Below, in pieces: positions 28,895 through 37,792 of a stretch of DNA of 64,000 nucleotides (positions are counted from its first letter, which is position 1; each line of letters begins with the position of its first letter). A program made the translations under genes and the position numbers. The notes below the pieces were generated by a model, which was given only the letters and a program-made list of their open reading frames with translations, made no database searches and was not told where the DNA came from. This stretch comes from an uncultured Thiodictyon sp. (GTDB lineage Bacteria; Pseudomonadota; Gammaproteobacteria; Chromatiales; Chromatiaceae), in NCBI RefSeq assembly GCF_903946935.1, contig NZ_CAJAXH010000021.1, positions 30,205 to 94,204 of the forward strand, read 5' to 3'.

Positions 28895-28927
28895 ACGCAA
28901 ATTCATTTTTTTGCGTTCATCCGCGGC
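28873..28927. repeat. CGCAAAT-word palindrome overlapping the ybeZ stop
   Basis: GGCCGCAAATGAACGCAAAT on the left, with a second AACGCAAAT word, is answered by TTGCGTTCATCCGCGGC on the right. It has the same plan as the 131-bp elements (tandem words inverted at the other end) but a different word and only 55 bp. It ends the ybeZ reading frame and fills the ybeZ-ybeY gap. Confidence 0.7.
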
Positions 28928-28953
28928 ACCGTTTTCTTCTTAGGGCTATCGCT

Positions 28954-29433
28954 ATGGAACTCGATCTCGATCTTCAAGTCGCCACCGCGGCGCCCGACCT
29001 GCCGACGCAGCCGGACTTTGAGCGCTGGGCCGTCGCCGCCCTGGAGGGTCGGCGGGAGCGGGCGACGCTCACCATCCGCATCGTGGACGTGACTGAGGGC
29101 CAGGCACTCAACCTCTACTACCGGGGGCAGGAGCATCCGACCAATGTACTCTCATTCCCCTTCGAGGCGCCGCCCGGACTGCCCGGGGAGGAGGCCGACG
29201 ACCTGCTTGGCGACCTGGTGATCTGTGCCGCAGTGGTGAGCCGCGAGGCGCAGGAGCAGGGCAAGCCGGCGCCCGCCCACTGGGCCCACCTGGTGGTCCA
29301 CGGCGTGTTGCATCTGCTCGGTGAGGATCACCTCAACGATCCTGAGGCAGAGCAGATGGAGGGACTGGAAACGGACATCCTGGGCCGGTTAGGATTCCCG
29401 CCACCCTACGCGGAGACCCCTGTTACCCCATGA
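28954..29433 (+). CDS. ybeY: endoribonuclease YbeY
   Basis: 159 residues with the zinc-binding [11 protein letters not shown] motif (three His) near residue 117 and N-V-L-S-F-P-F near 66, both diagnostic of YbeY, the single-strand endonuclease in 16S rRNA maturation and ribosome quality control. Its partner YbeZ lies upstream, and corC starts 4 bases before its end. Confidence 0.95.
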   Translation: MELDLDLQVATAAPDLPTQPDFERWAVAALEGRRERATLTIRIVDVTEGQALNLYYRGQEHPTNVLSFPFEAPPGLPGEEADDLLGDLVICAAVVSREAQEQGKPAPAHWAHLVVHGVLHLLGEDHLNDPEAEQMEGLETDILGRLGFPPPYAETPVTP

Positions 29434-30296
29434 CCAGCGATCGATCTACCGACGATTCACGGCCGCGCAACTGGTTCGACCGTTTGACCCAGTTGTTCGG
29501 GAGTGAACCGCAAAACCGTGAGCAGCTCATCGAGCTGCTCAAGGATGCCAAGCAACGCGCCCTGCTGGATACCGACGCACTCAGCATGATCGAGGGTGTG
29601 CTCCAGGTTTCCGAGCTGCGGGTGCGCGACATCATGATCCCGCGGGCCGAGATGGTCTATGTGCGGCGCGAGGACCCCTTGGAACGGGTGCTGGAGATCG
29701 CGGTGAAGTCCGCCCACTCCCGCTTCCCGGTCATCGGCGAAGACAAGGGCGAGGTGGTGGGCGTCATGCTCGCCAAGGACCTGTTGACCTTCTGCGTGGA
29801 GAGCGGGCGGCGTCCATTCAATATCCGCGACCTGCTGCGTCCCACCGTCTTTGTCCCGGAGAGCAAGCGACTCAATGTGCTGCTGAAGGAATTTCGCGCC
29901 AGCCGCAATCACATGGCGGTGGTGGTCGACGAATACGGCAACGCCGCCGGCCTGGTCACCATCGAGGACGTGTTGGAGCAAATCGTCGGCGAGATCGAGG
30001 ACGAGCACGACTATGACGAGGGTGCCGAGATCTTCCGCCGCGGCAAGAACGAATACAGCGCCAAGGCGCGCACCCCGATCGAGGACTTCAACGCCTATTT
30101 CGCCACCGACCTCTCCGACGCCGAGTTCGACACCATCGGCGGTCTGGTGATCAAGGCCCTAGGCCACCTGCCCAAGCGCGGCGAATCGGTCGACATCCAC
30201 CCCTTCCGCTTTACAGTCATGCGGGCCGACAGCCGGCGCGTCCATCTGTTGAGCATCGAGCGGCTGGATGTCGAGCCGGAGGGGGAGTTGCCCTAA
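29430..30296 (+). CDS. corC: CorC/YbeX CBS-domain protein
   Basis: 288 residues: two CBS domains ([11 protein letters not shown] near 65; [19 protein letters not shown] near 160) and a C-terminal transporter-associated domain ending H-P-F-R-F-T-V. Known as CorC/YbeX, implicated in Mg2+/Co2+ efflux or, more recently, ribosome homeostasis. The start overlaps the ybeY stop (ATGA). The apolipoprotein N-acyltransferase lnt that often follows is missing. Confidence 0.93.
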   Translation: MTSDRSTDDSRPRNWFDRLTQLFGSEPQNREQLIELLKDAKQRALLDTDALSMIEGVLQVSELRVRDIMIPRAEMVYVRREDPLERVLEIAVKSAHSRFPVIGEDKGEVVGVMLAKDLLTFCVESGRRPFNIRDLLRPTVFVPESKRLNVLLKEFRASRNHMAVVVDEYGNAAGLVTIEDVLEQIVGEIEDEHDYDEGAEIFRRGKNEYSAKARTPIEDFNAYFATDLSDAEFDTIGGLVIKALGHLPKRGESVDIHPFRFTVMRADSRRVHLLSIERLDVEPEGELP

Positions 30297-30307
30297 CCCC
30301 TCTTCTC

Positions 30308-30331
30308 GTGACACCGCTGCGGCGGTGTCAC
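30308..30331 (+). terminator. hairpin after corC, possible terminator
   Basis: GTGACACCGCTGCGGCGGTGTCAC forms a perfect 10-bp stem with a 4-base loop 12 bases after the corC stop. No T-tract follows, so it may be a processing or Rho-dependent end rather than an intrinsic terminator. Confidence 0.5.
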
Positions 30332-30493
30332 GCGTGTGTCAGGCGCTGTGCGCCGCGAGCGCCGACGGCCGGCGCGACGAATAAGCCCGCGAGGCGTTGC
30401 GCGCGATAAACTGGCCTGACGGTCGACCGACCTGGCACGACGAGAAATCAGTCACAATGCGGGCCATCTGCGCCGCTGAACGGGACCTTTTCG

Positions 30494-31252
30494 ATGCTAA
30501 GACCGATCCTTCGACCGTTCTGTTTATTTTGTCTGGTCCTCTGTGCGGTCGCCGCCGCGGCCCCGGCGCCCGCCTGTTTGCCGGATGGATTCGTCATCGC
30601 GCTCGATGTCGGGCATACGCTGCGCAGCCCGGGGGCCACCAGCGCGCGCGGGGTGCCGGAGTTCCGGTTCAATCGGGCGTTGGCCGCGGTGGTCGCGGAT
30701 GCACTCACCGCCGCCGGTTTCGGCAAGACCTTTATCATTAATGGGGATGGCCGTATCGCCTCGTTGCAAGCGCGGGTGGCCGCGGCCGGTCGCCGCCATG
30801 CCGAGCTGTTCATCGCCATCCATCATGACTCGGTACAGCTCCGCTATCTCGACGATTGGACCACGCAGGGCGCGAGCCATCGCTATAGCGATCGGTTTCA
30901 CGGTTTTTCGCTGTTCGTATCCGAGAAAAACCCCAGGTTTGCGGACAGCCGGCGCTTTGCCACCCTGGTCGGCACCGCCCTGACGACCCGCGGACTGACC
31001 CCGACGCTGCACCATGCCGAACCGATCCCCGGGGAGGGGCGAGCATTGCTCAATGCGTCCTTAGGGGTCTATCGTTTTGACGATTTGATCGTGCTTAAAA
31101 CGGCCAGCATGCCGGCCGTGCTCTTGGAGGCGGGCGTCATTCTGAATCGCGACGAGGAGCTGACGTTGACCGATACCGCCTATCGGCAACGCATCGCCGC
31201 GGCCATCGTCGCGGCGGCGCAGCAGTATTGCTCTGGGGTGTCGGGGCGGTGA
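30494..31252 (+). CDS. N-acetylmuramoyl-L-alanine amidase (Amidase_3)
   Basis: 252 residues with a signal peptide (hydrophobic 8-22, cleavage near A-P-A-C). Catalytic zinc ligands appear in I-A-L-D-V-G-H-T, P-E-F-R-F-N and I-A-I-H-H-D-S, and the catalytic Glu in V-L-L-E-A-G-V-I near residue 215. It cleaves the amide between muramic acid and the stem peptide in the periplasm. There is no AMIN or SPOR domain, so it resembles compact AmiA-like enzymes or DacB-type exported amidases. Confidence 0.88.
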   Translation: MLRPILRPFCLFCLVLCAVAAAAPAPACLPDGFVIALDVGHTLRSPGATSARGVPEFRFNRALAAVVADALTAAGFGKTFIINGDGRIASLQARVAAAGRRHAELFIAIHHDSVQLRYLDDWTTQGASHRYSDRFHGFSLFVSEKNPRFADSRRFATLVGTALTTRGLTPTLHHAEPIPGEGRALLNASLGVYRFDDLIVLKTASMPAVLLEAGVILNRDEELTLTDTAYRQRIAAAIVAAAQQYCSGVSGR

Positions 31253-31270
31253 TCTTGGAAAGGACCGCCA

Positions 31271-31399
31271 TCACGCCAAGGCGCCATCGCCCAAGGTTTT
31301 TCCGTGCGTTATCGACGTTCAGCCAGTCGCCTGGCGGGTGATCCGGGGCGTGGTGCTGGGCTACCGTATTTCTTGGCGAGCTTGGCGCCTTGGCGTGAG
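31271..31399 (-). repeat. 131-bp palindromic element, copy E (reverse)
   Basis: TCACGCCAAGGCGCCATCGC at the left, CTTGGCGCCTTGGCGTGAG at the right, interior GTGCGTTATCGACGTTCAGC, which is the reverse complement of the family's directional block. The right flank CAATTCCCGGATTT confirms reverse orientation. It separates the convergent amidase and HNH genes. Confidence 0.87.
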
Positions 31400-31421
31400 C
31401 AATTCCCGGATTTCGGGTGAG

Positions 31422-32015
31422 TCAACTGCCGGTGCGCCCACGCAGCGGGCTGCTGCGCGGAAAGTGCGCGCGCAGAAATTCCATCTGGTCGGCCAGCACG
31501 CCGCGACCCATCAGATAGACATACTCGGCATGGGTCGGGGTGAAGGGTACCGCCAGCAGTTGCATGCCGGCGGCCTCCGGGGTGCGGCCGGCCTTGAAGT
31601 TGTTGCAGCGCACGCAGGCGGTGACCACGTTGTTCCAGTGGTCGCGCCCCCCCTGGCTGGAGGGCCGCACATGGTCGCGGGAGAGCTGGCGACTCGGGAA
31701 GTGGTCGCCGCAATACAGACAGAGGTGGCCGTCGCGCTGGAACAGGGTCTGGTTCGACAGCGGCGGGACATAGTCGTCCTCAAGCTGGCCCTGGCTGCGA
31801 TGCAGACCGACGGTGGCGATGATGGACTGGATGAGCAGTTGGCTGCGGCGCCGGGTCGCGGCGTTAATGCCGCCACGCAGGTAAAACAGGGCATCGCCAC
31901 AGGCGTAGGCGACTTGATCGAGATAATAGAGGCGGGCGGCGGTGCGGTAGTCCACCCACTCGAGCGGCATTCCCGCCAAATCCGTTCGCAGCACCTGTTG
32001 GTTCAGTGGCAACAT
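31422..32015 (-). CDS. HNH endonuclease-family protein
   Basis: 197 residues. The HNH core occupies roughly 92-150: R-D-G-H-L-C-L-Y-C-G, L-S-R-D-H-V-x-P, G-G-x-D-x-W-N-N-V-V and A-C-x-x-C-N-x-x-K, giving two C-x-x-C zinc knuckles and the His-Asn-His metal site. The N-terminal 85 residues lack a recognised domain. Cytosolic, DNA-cleaving potential predicted; no restriction or phage partner lies next to it. Divergent from priA. Confidence 0.85.
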   Translation of the reverse strand: MLPLNQQVLRTDLAGMPLEWVDYRTAARLYYLDQVAYACGDALFYLRGGINAATRRRSQLLIQSIIATVGLHRSQGQLEDDYVPPLSNQTLFQRDGHLCLYCGDHFPSRQLSRDHVRPSSQGGRDHWNNVVTACVRCNNFKAGRTPEAAGMQLLAVPFTPTHAEYVYLMGRGVLADQMEFLRAHFPRSSPLRGRTGS

Positions 32016-32457
32016 AAGCGGGATAGGGCTCGCAATTTCCAGTCATGATACACATCGAGCTCAGGTGCGCAAGGGGGCCGACGCGCGGCCCGCGGGTGGG
32101 TGGTGCGCCTGATTCGCTGGCCCCGGCCGGCTGCGGCCTTCGCCCGGGGCGCCGCCTACGCCATTCTGTTCACAGTCTGGGTTCATCCGCCGATGGCCGC
32201 GCGTAGGCCGCGCTGGGGCCCTGTCCGAATCGGTGCGCAGCGCTCGATCAATCAGTTGGAAAAGGAAAACAATCACTTGCAGTCCCGGCCATGTCGTAGC
32301 CGATGAAACAGGACCGTAACAACGGCGCCGCCTGGCGGCCAGGTCGCAAGTCTTACCCACAGAGTTATCCACAGCAATTGTGAACAGCCTCCGTTTCGTC
32401 ATGGCCGACAGTCGGTTGCGTCCCCGGCGCAGGATTCAGGCCGGGGGCGCCGCCTGA
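32016..32457. other. 442-bp divergent gap with two DnaA-box-like sites
   Basis: The region between the HNH gene and priA has no coding ORF. At 32353-32361 TTACCCACA (one mismatch to the DnaA box) and at 32365-32373 TTATCCACA (perfect) form a direct repeat 12 bases apart, about 85 bp upstream of the priA start. Nothing else typical of an origin (AT-rich unwinding element, more boxes) is seen. Confidence 0.6.
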
Positions 32458-34719
32458 GTGGGGGCCAACTTGCCCCCGCCCCGTGCGGCGATCCTGCGGG
32501 TCGCGGTGGCCGGGCCCCTGCCCGGGCTTTTCGACTATCTGCCGCCGACGGATGCCGACACCAGGCCCCTGGTCCCCGGGACGCGCCTGCTGGTGCCCTT
32601 CGGGCGCGGGCAGCGGGTCGGGATGCTGGTCGAGTTTGCCGAGTCCTCCGAGCAGGAACCGGACCGTCTCAAACCGGTCGCCGCGGTGCTCGATGCCCGG
32701 GCGCTGCTCGGCCCGGCGGATTTGGCCCTGATCCGCTGGGCGGCGGAGTATTACCGCTCGCCCCTGGGTGAGGCCCTGTTCGGTGCCCTGCCGGTGCGCC
32801 TGCGCCGCGCGGATGCGCGTCTGGACCTGGACCTCCCGGGGCTGCGCCCGAGCGCCGCCGGGCTGGCCCTGGACTTGGCCGCGCTGGGGCGGGCACCGGC
32901 GCAACGCCGTGTCATGGAGTGCCTGCGCGCCGCCCCGCAGGGCCTTGGGACGCTTGCGCTGAAGGACCGGCTTGGGTCCTGCGCGGGGCCGCTCAAGGCC
33001 TTGCGCGACCTGGGGCTGATCGAGGCGTGCCGGGTGGCGGCGGGGCCGGTGCCGGTACCGGCGGCGCTCCCGGACCCGGCCACCCCCTACCCAGCCGGCC
33101 CCGATCTCAACCCGGAACAACGGCGGGCCGTGGCCGCGGTGAGTGCGGCCTGGGGCGGTTTTGCCCCCTGCGTGCTCGACGGGGTCACCGGCAGCGGCAA
33201 GACCGAGGTCTATATCCGGCTGATTGCCGAGGCGATTGCGGCCGGCCGTCAGGCCCTGGTGCTGGTGCCGGAGATCGGTCTCACCCCGCAACTGCGCGAC
33301 CGCCTGGAACAGCGCCTGCCAGGACCCCACGCGGTGCTGCACTCGGCCCTGCCGGAGGCCGAGCGCGAGCGCGCCTGGCACAGTGCCGCCGCCGGGCATG
33401 CCACCCTGGTGCTCGGCACCCGCTCGGCCTGCTTCGTACCACTGCCGCGCCTGGGGCTGATCGTGGTGGACGAGGAGCACGACGCCTCGCTCAAGCAGCA
33501 AGAGGGCTTCCGCTATTCGGCCCGGGATCTCGCGGTGCGCCGCGCCCAGCAGGCCGCTTGCCCGGTGATCCTGGGCTCGGCCACCCCGTCGCTGGAGACC
33601 CTCTATAACGCCCGCCTCGGGCGCTACCGCCGGTTACATCTGAGTGCGCGCGCCGGCGGCGCCCGGGCGCCCGCCATCGCGGTGCTGGACATCCGCGGCC
33701 AGTCGTTGAGTGCCGGTCTGTCGCCGCTGTTGCGCGCCCAGGTCGAGGCCCAGACCGGTGCCGGCAATCAGGTCATCCTGTTTCTCAATCGCCGCGGCTA
33801 TGCCCCGGTCCTCACCTGTCACGACTGCGGTTGGGTCGGCGCCTGCCCCCATTGCGATGCGCGCCTCACCCTGCACCTGCGGCTGCGCCGACTCTGGTGC
33901 CACCACTGCGGCTGGTTCCTGGGCACACCGTCCAAGTGCCCGGACTGTCAGGGGCTCGACCTGCGCGGCCTGGGTCTGGGGACCGAGCGGCTGGAGGAGG
34001 AACTGCGGGCGGTCTTCCCGGGCGTCAGCCTGGCGCGGGTGGATCGGGACAGCACCCGCCGCAAGGGCGAACTGGACCGGCTGCTGGCGGCCAGTCGCAG
34101 CGGCGAGATCCAGATCCTGGTCGGCACCCAGATGCTCGCCAAGGGGCACGACTTCCCGGGCGTGACCCTGGTCGGCATCCTCGACCTGGACCATACGCTC
34201 TATGCCTCGGACTTCCGCGCCTCGGAGCGCACCGCCCAGCTCATCGTCCAGGTCGCCGGTCGCGCCGGGCGGGCGGATCGCCCCGGACGGGTGGTGTTGC
34301 AGACCCGCCACCCCGATCACCCATTGCTCAAATCGCTGATTCAGGGCGGCTACCCGGGCTTTGCCGAACTGGCCCTGGAGGAGCGCGAGGCCGCCGCGTT
34401 GCCGCCCTTCGGCCATCTCGTGCTGCTGCGCGCCGATGCCCCGGAGGCCGAGGTGCCGATGGATTTCTTGCGTCAGGGGCGCGCCCTGGCCCTTACCCTC
34501 CTCGCCGACCTGGGTGAGACGCGGGTGCAGGTGTCGAGTCCGGTGCCGGCGCCGATGGAGCGGCGCGCCGGGCGCTACCGCGCCCAACTCCTGGTGGAGG
34601 GTCCGGATCGCCCCGGGTTACAACGCCTGCTGCGTCCCTGGGTCAGCCAGTTGTGGATGATCGCACGCACCGGCGGCCTGCGCTGGTCGCTGGACGTGGA
34701 CCCCCAGGACATGATGTAA
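32458..34719 (+). CDS. priA: primosomal protein N' (replication restart helicase PriA)
   Basis: 753 residues from GTG 32458. N-terminal DNA-binding region, Walker A G-V-T-G-S-G-K-T-E-V-Y near residue 242, V-V-D-E-E-H-D DEAH-type box near 339, and a zinc cluster of eight cysteines (C-H-D-C, C-P-H-C, C-H-H-C, C-P-D-C) around 455-500, which together are specific to PriA. It reloads the replisome at collapsed forks. A terminator follows. Confidence 0.95.
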   Translation: MGANLPPPRAAILRVAVAGPLPGLFDYLPPTDADTRPLVPGTRLLVPFGRGQRVGMLVEFAESSEQEPDRLKPVAAVLDARALLGPADLALIRWAAEYYRSPLGEALFGALPVRLRRADARLDLDLPGLRPSAAGLALDLAALGRAPAQRRVMECLRAAPQGLGTLALKDRLGSCAGPLKALRDLGLIEACRVAAGPVPVPAALPDPATPYPAGPDLNPEQRRAVAAVSAAWGGFAPCVLDGVTGSGKTEVYIRLIAEAIAAGRQALVLVPEIGLTPQLRDRLEQRLPGPHAVLHSALPEAERERAWHSAAAGHATLVLGTRSACFVPLPRLGLIVVDEEHDASLKQQEGFRYSARDLAVRRAQQAACPVILGSATPSLETLYNARLGRYRRLHLSARAGGARAPAIAVLDIRGQSLSAGLSPLLRAQVEAQTGAGNQVILFLNRRGYAPVLTCHDCGWVGACPHCDARLTLHLRLRRLWCHHCGWFLGTPSKCPDCQGLDLRGLGLGTERLEEELRAVFPGVSLARVDRDSTRRKGELDRLLAASRSGEIQILVGTQMLAKGHDFPGVTLVGILDLDHTLYASDFRASERTAQLIVQVAGRAGRADRPGRVVLQTRHPDHPLLKSLIQGGYPGFAELALEEREAAALPPFGHLVLLRADAPEAEVPMDFLRQGRALALTLLADLGETRVQVSSPVPAPMERRAGRYRAQLLVEGPDRPGLQRLLRPWVSQLWMIARTGGLRWSLDVDPQDMM

Positions 34720-34721
34720 GT

Positions 34722-34756
34722 AGCGGGCGCCAGTAGGCGCCCGCTTTGTTTAAATT
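34722..34756 (+). terminator. intrinsic terminator of priA
   Basis: Stem AGCGGGCGCC/GGCGCCCGCT with loop AGTA is followed by TTGTTTAAATTTT, three bases after the priA stop codon. Confidence 0.8.
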
Positions 34757-34873
34757 TTATTGCTGCGGGGCTCCCGGACATGCCCTAAGGGCCGGATTCG
34801 GGTATCCTTTGCGCTTGCCATCCGGCGGCCTTCGACGCGCCGCGGCCCCTGCCTTTGTTCTCCCGAAAGACTC

Positions 34874-36643
34874 ATGAAGCAACAGATTACGGACCTCCTG
34901 CGCGCCGGTTTGGCGCAACTGACCGCCGACGGCTCCTGGGACGCGATCACGCTCCCGGAACCCCAGGTCGAGCGGACCCGCGACCGGACCCATGGCGATT
35001 TCGCCACCAATCTGGCCCTGTTGCTGGCCAAGCCGGCCCGCGCCCGTCCGCGGGACCTCGCCGAGCGGCTCATCGCGGCCCTGCCGGCCTCGCCGCTGGT
35101 CGAGCGGGTGGAGATCGCCGGCCCCGGTTTCATCAATTTTTTCCTTGCAGCGGATGCCTACCGCACCGTGGTAGCGGATATCCTCACCGCCGGACACGAC
35201 TACGGCCGCTCCCGGCAGGGGGCCGGTCGGCGCATCCAGGTCGAATTTGTCTCCGCCAACCCCACCGGCCCGCTGCATGTGGGCCACGGGCGCGGCGCGG
35301 CCTACGGGGCGGCGGTGGCGGACCTGCTGACGGCGGTTGGCTATGAGGTCCATCGGGAATATTACGTCAACGACGCCGGCCGGCAGATGGACATCCTGGC
35401 CGCGTCCGTGTGGCTGCGCTATCTGGAGCTGTGCGGCGAGGCGATCGAGTTCCCGAGTAACGGCTACAAGGGCGACTATGTCTGGGACATCGCCGCCACC
35501 CTGCATCGGGAGCACGCCGACGCCTACCGGGTGGCGGGGGCCGAGGTCTTTGCCGGGGCGCCGCCGGACGAGCGTGAGGGGCTCGAAGGCGGCGACAAGG
35601 AGGCCCACATCGACGCGGTCATCGCTGCTGCCAAGCGCCTGCTGGGGGACAACCGCTACCGCTACTGCTTTGAGCTCGCACTCAATACCATCCTGGACGA
35701 TATCCGCGCGGACCTGGCCGAGTTCGGGGTGGAGTATCAGGAGTGGTTCTCGGAGCGCTCGCTCGCGGAGCGCGGTGCCGTCAACCGGGCGATCGAGCGC
35801 CTGCGCGAGGCCGGCCACGTCTTCGAGCAGGGCGGGGCCCAGTGGTTTCGGGCCACGACCTTCGGCGACGAGAAGGATCGGGTGCTGATCCGTGAGAACG
35901 GCCAGTGCACCTACTTCGCCTCCGATGTCGCCTACCACATGGACAAGCTGGAGCGCGGCTTCGAGCGGGTCATCGACATCTGGGGCGCGGACCATCACGG
36001 CTATGTCCCACGGGTCAAGGCGGCGCTCAAGGCCCTGGGCGACAACACCGACCGCCTTGATGTCCTGCTGGTGCAGTTCGCCATCCTCTATCGGGGTGGG
36101 GAGCGCGCCCAGATGTCCACCCGCTCGGGTGAGTTCGTGACCTTGCGTGAACTGCGCCGGGAGGTGGGCCGCGATGCCGCCCGCTTCTTTTATGTGATGC
36201 GCCGGTGCGAGCAGCACATGGACTTCGACCTGGATCTCGCCAAGAGCCAGTCCGCGGACAACCCGGTCTATTACTGCCAATACGCCCATGCGCGGGTATG
36301 CAGTGTGCTGCGGCAGGCGGCAGAGAAGGGGCTGGTGGTCGAGCCGAGCCCCGGCACCGCCAACCTGGAGCGGCTGACCGAGCCCCATGAGCAGGCCCTG
36401 CTGCGCACCCTGGCCCGCTACCCGGAGGTGATCGCGGTGGCGGCGCTAAACCACGAGCCGCACCAGGTCGCCACCTACCTGCGCGAACTGGCCAACGAGT
36501 TGCACACCTATTACAACGCCCACCAGTTCCTGGTGGACGATGCGGCACTGCGCGATGCCCGCATCAAACTGATCCTGGCCGTGCGGCAGGTCTTGCGCAA
36601 CGCGCTCGCGCTGCTGGGCGTGCGTGCCCCGGAGGCGATGTAG
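34874..36643 (+). CDS. argS: arginyl-tRNA synthetase
   Basis: 589 residues from ATG 34874 (upstream in-frame codons are leader). N-terminal additional domain, then the ArgRS-specific [17 protein letters not shown] with the HIGH-type sequence near 131-147, Y-V-N-D-A-G-R-Q, and the A-Q-M-S-T-R-S-G equivalent of KMSKS near 415. The C-terminal anticodon-binding DALR domain ends L-L-G-V-R-A-P-E. Charges tRNA-Arg. It abuts the SPOR gene with no gap. Confidence 0.97.
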   Translation: MKQQITDLLRAGLAQLTADGSWDAITLPEPQVERTRDRTHGDFATNLALLLAKPARARPRDLAERLIAALPASPLVERVEIAGPGFINFFLAADAYRTVVADILTAGHDYGRSRQGAGRRIQVEFVSANPTGPLHVGHGRGAAYGAAVADLLTAVGYEVHREYYVNDAGRQMDILAASVWLRYLELCGEAIEFPSNGYKGDYVWDIAATLHREHADAYRVAGAEVFAGAPPDEREGLEGGDKEAHIDAVIAAAKRLLGDNRYRYCFELALNTILDDIRADLAEFGVEYQEWFSERSLAERGAVNRAIERLREAGHVFEQGGAQWFRATTFGDEKDRVLIRENGQCTYFASDVAYHMDKLERGFERVIDIWGADHHGYVPRVKAALKALGDNTDRLDVLLVQFAILYRGGERAQMSTRSGEFVTLRELRREVGRDAARFFYVMRRCEQHMDFDLDLAKSQSADNPVYYCQYAHARVCSVLRQAAEKGLVVEPSPGTANLERLTEPHEQALLRTLARYPEVIAVAALNHEPHQVATYLRELANELHTYYNAHQFLVDDAALRDARIKLILAVRQVLRNALALLGVRAPEAM

Positions 36644-37402
36644 ATGGCCCTGGGCCCGCGGCGCCGCCCCCCACCAAAGCCTGTCCCCCGGCGCGGGCGG
36701 CCGCGCTCCTGTGTCTGGTGGTTCCTGTTCGGGGTCCTGCTTGGCAGCTTTGGGGTCGCACTTTACTGGATGACCCATCCCGGCGCGGTCCCGACCCCGA
36801 CGGCGGCGCTGCCCAAGACTGAGCGGCCGGCGCCCCAACAGCCCAGCTTCCAGTTCGAGAAGATCCTGCGCGAGACGGTGGTGGACAGCAAGGACAACGG
36901 CAAGCCGCCGCCGCCCCCGGCGCCCCGGCCCGAACCGCCACCGCCGACGCCGGTCGTGCCGGAGCCGCCGAGCGAGGCGCCGGCGGCCGCTGAGCGGCCC
37001 AAACCGGGTACCCCGGCCGAGCCGACGGCCAAGGCCAAGGCAGATGCCAAGACCACGGCGGAGGGCGGCACCTACATCCTCCAGGTGGGATCCTTCACGA
37101 CCGCCCAGAAGGCCGACTCAGCGAGGGCCAGGCTCGCCATGCTCGGCGTCACCACCCGGGTGCAGACGATCACCCGCAAGGACGGCCAGGTCTGGCACCG
37201 GGTCATCACCGGGCATTTGAACGGGAAGAAGGCGATGGAGGCGACCCGCGCCACCCTCAGGAAAAACGGCACCGAGGCCATCCCGGTCACGGTCAGTCCG
37301 GCACCGGCACCGGCACGTCCTGCCGCGCCGCATGCGACGCCGGCCCACCCGGCGTCGGCGCGGCCAGCGGCACCCCATCCCCACGCGGAAAAACAGCCAT
37401 GA
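36644..37402 (+). CDS. SPOR-domain cell-division protein, FtsN-like
   Basis: 252 residues: basic cytosolic N terminus, one membrane helix at about 24-43, a long Pro/Ala-rich periplasmic linker, SPOR domain at about 142-215 (Y-I-L-Q-V-G-S-F-T-T-A-Q-K-A-D-S and the R-V-I-T-G-H strand), and an additional Ala/Pro/His-rich tail after SPOR. SPOR domains bind denuded septal glycan. The position after argS matches ftsN in many gammaproteobacteria. A tail beyond SPOR is unusual for FtsN. Confidence 0.83.
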   Translation: MALGPRRRPPPKPVPRRGRPRSCVWWFLFGVLLGSFGVALYWMTHPGAVPTPTAALPKTERPAPQQPSFQFEKILRETVVDSKDNGKPPPPPAPRPEPPPPTPVVPEPPSEAPAAAERPKPGTPAEPTAKAKADAKTTAEGGTYILQVGSFTTAQKADSARARLAMLGVTTRVQTITRKDGQVWHRVITGHLNGKKAMEATRATLRKNGTEAIPVTVSPAPAPARPAAPHATPAHPASARPAAPHPHAEKQP

Positions 37403-37608
37403 CGATCGAACTCAAAGTCACTGGAATGAATTGCCAACACTGCGTCCGGGCCGTCAAACAGGCCCTGGAGGCGCTCCCCGGTGTGACCGCCGCCTTGGTG
37501 GACCTGGATACGGGGACGGCGCGGATCGAGGGCGCGGCTGCCCCCGCCGACCTGATTGCCGCGGTGGTTGAGGCCGGCTACCAGGCGCAGCCGCTCGCGA
37601 GCGACTGA
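37399..37608 (+). CDS. heavy-metal-associated (HMA) domain protein, CopZ-like
   Basis: 69 residues with the metal site G-M-N-C-Q-H-C at 9-15 and the beta-alpha-beta-beta-alpha-beta pattern ending E-A-G-Y-Q. It binds Cu(I) or a similar soft metal as a chaperone. It overlaps the SPOR gene by 4 bases (ATGA), an odd pairing that may be only positional, since no copper ATPase is nearby. Confidence 0.88.
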   Translation: MTIELKVTGMNCQHCVRAVKQALEALPGVTAALVDLDTGTARIEGAAAPADLIAAVVEAGYQAQPLASD

Positions 37609-37643
37609 GAGCGCCGCCGGCAATCAGCCCAATAAGAGCAGTT

Positions 37644-37774
37644 CTCACACGGAGACACAAAGATCACAAAGACTATCAACTCGATATATTGATCGAGGAG
37701 ATCAACTGCGCGGTGATCAGCCAAACGCATCCAATGGTCTGTTTTTCTTTGTGTTCTTTGTGTCTTTGTGTGAG
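37644..37774 (+). repeat. 131-bp element variant with CACAAAG core (copy J)
   Basis: Exactly 131 bp. The left end has two CACAAAG words and the right end has the inverse CTTTGTG words. The outer flanks GAGCAGTTCTCAC and GTGAGCAATTGTCGGAAT match those of the GCCAAG elements, but the arm words and the interior differ. It sits between the convergent HMA and ParA-like genes. Confidence 0.75.
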
Positions 37775-37792
37775 CAATTGTCGGAATCAGGG

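Noticed and set aside
32353..32373. Chromosomal replication origin
   Set aside because: Only two DnaA boxes, no AT-rich unwinding element and no dnaA, dnaN or mnmG nearby.
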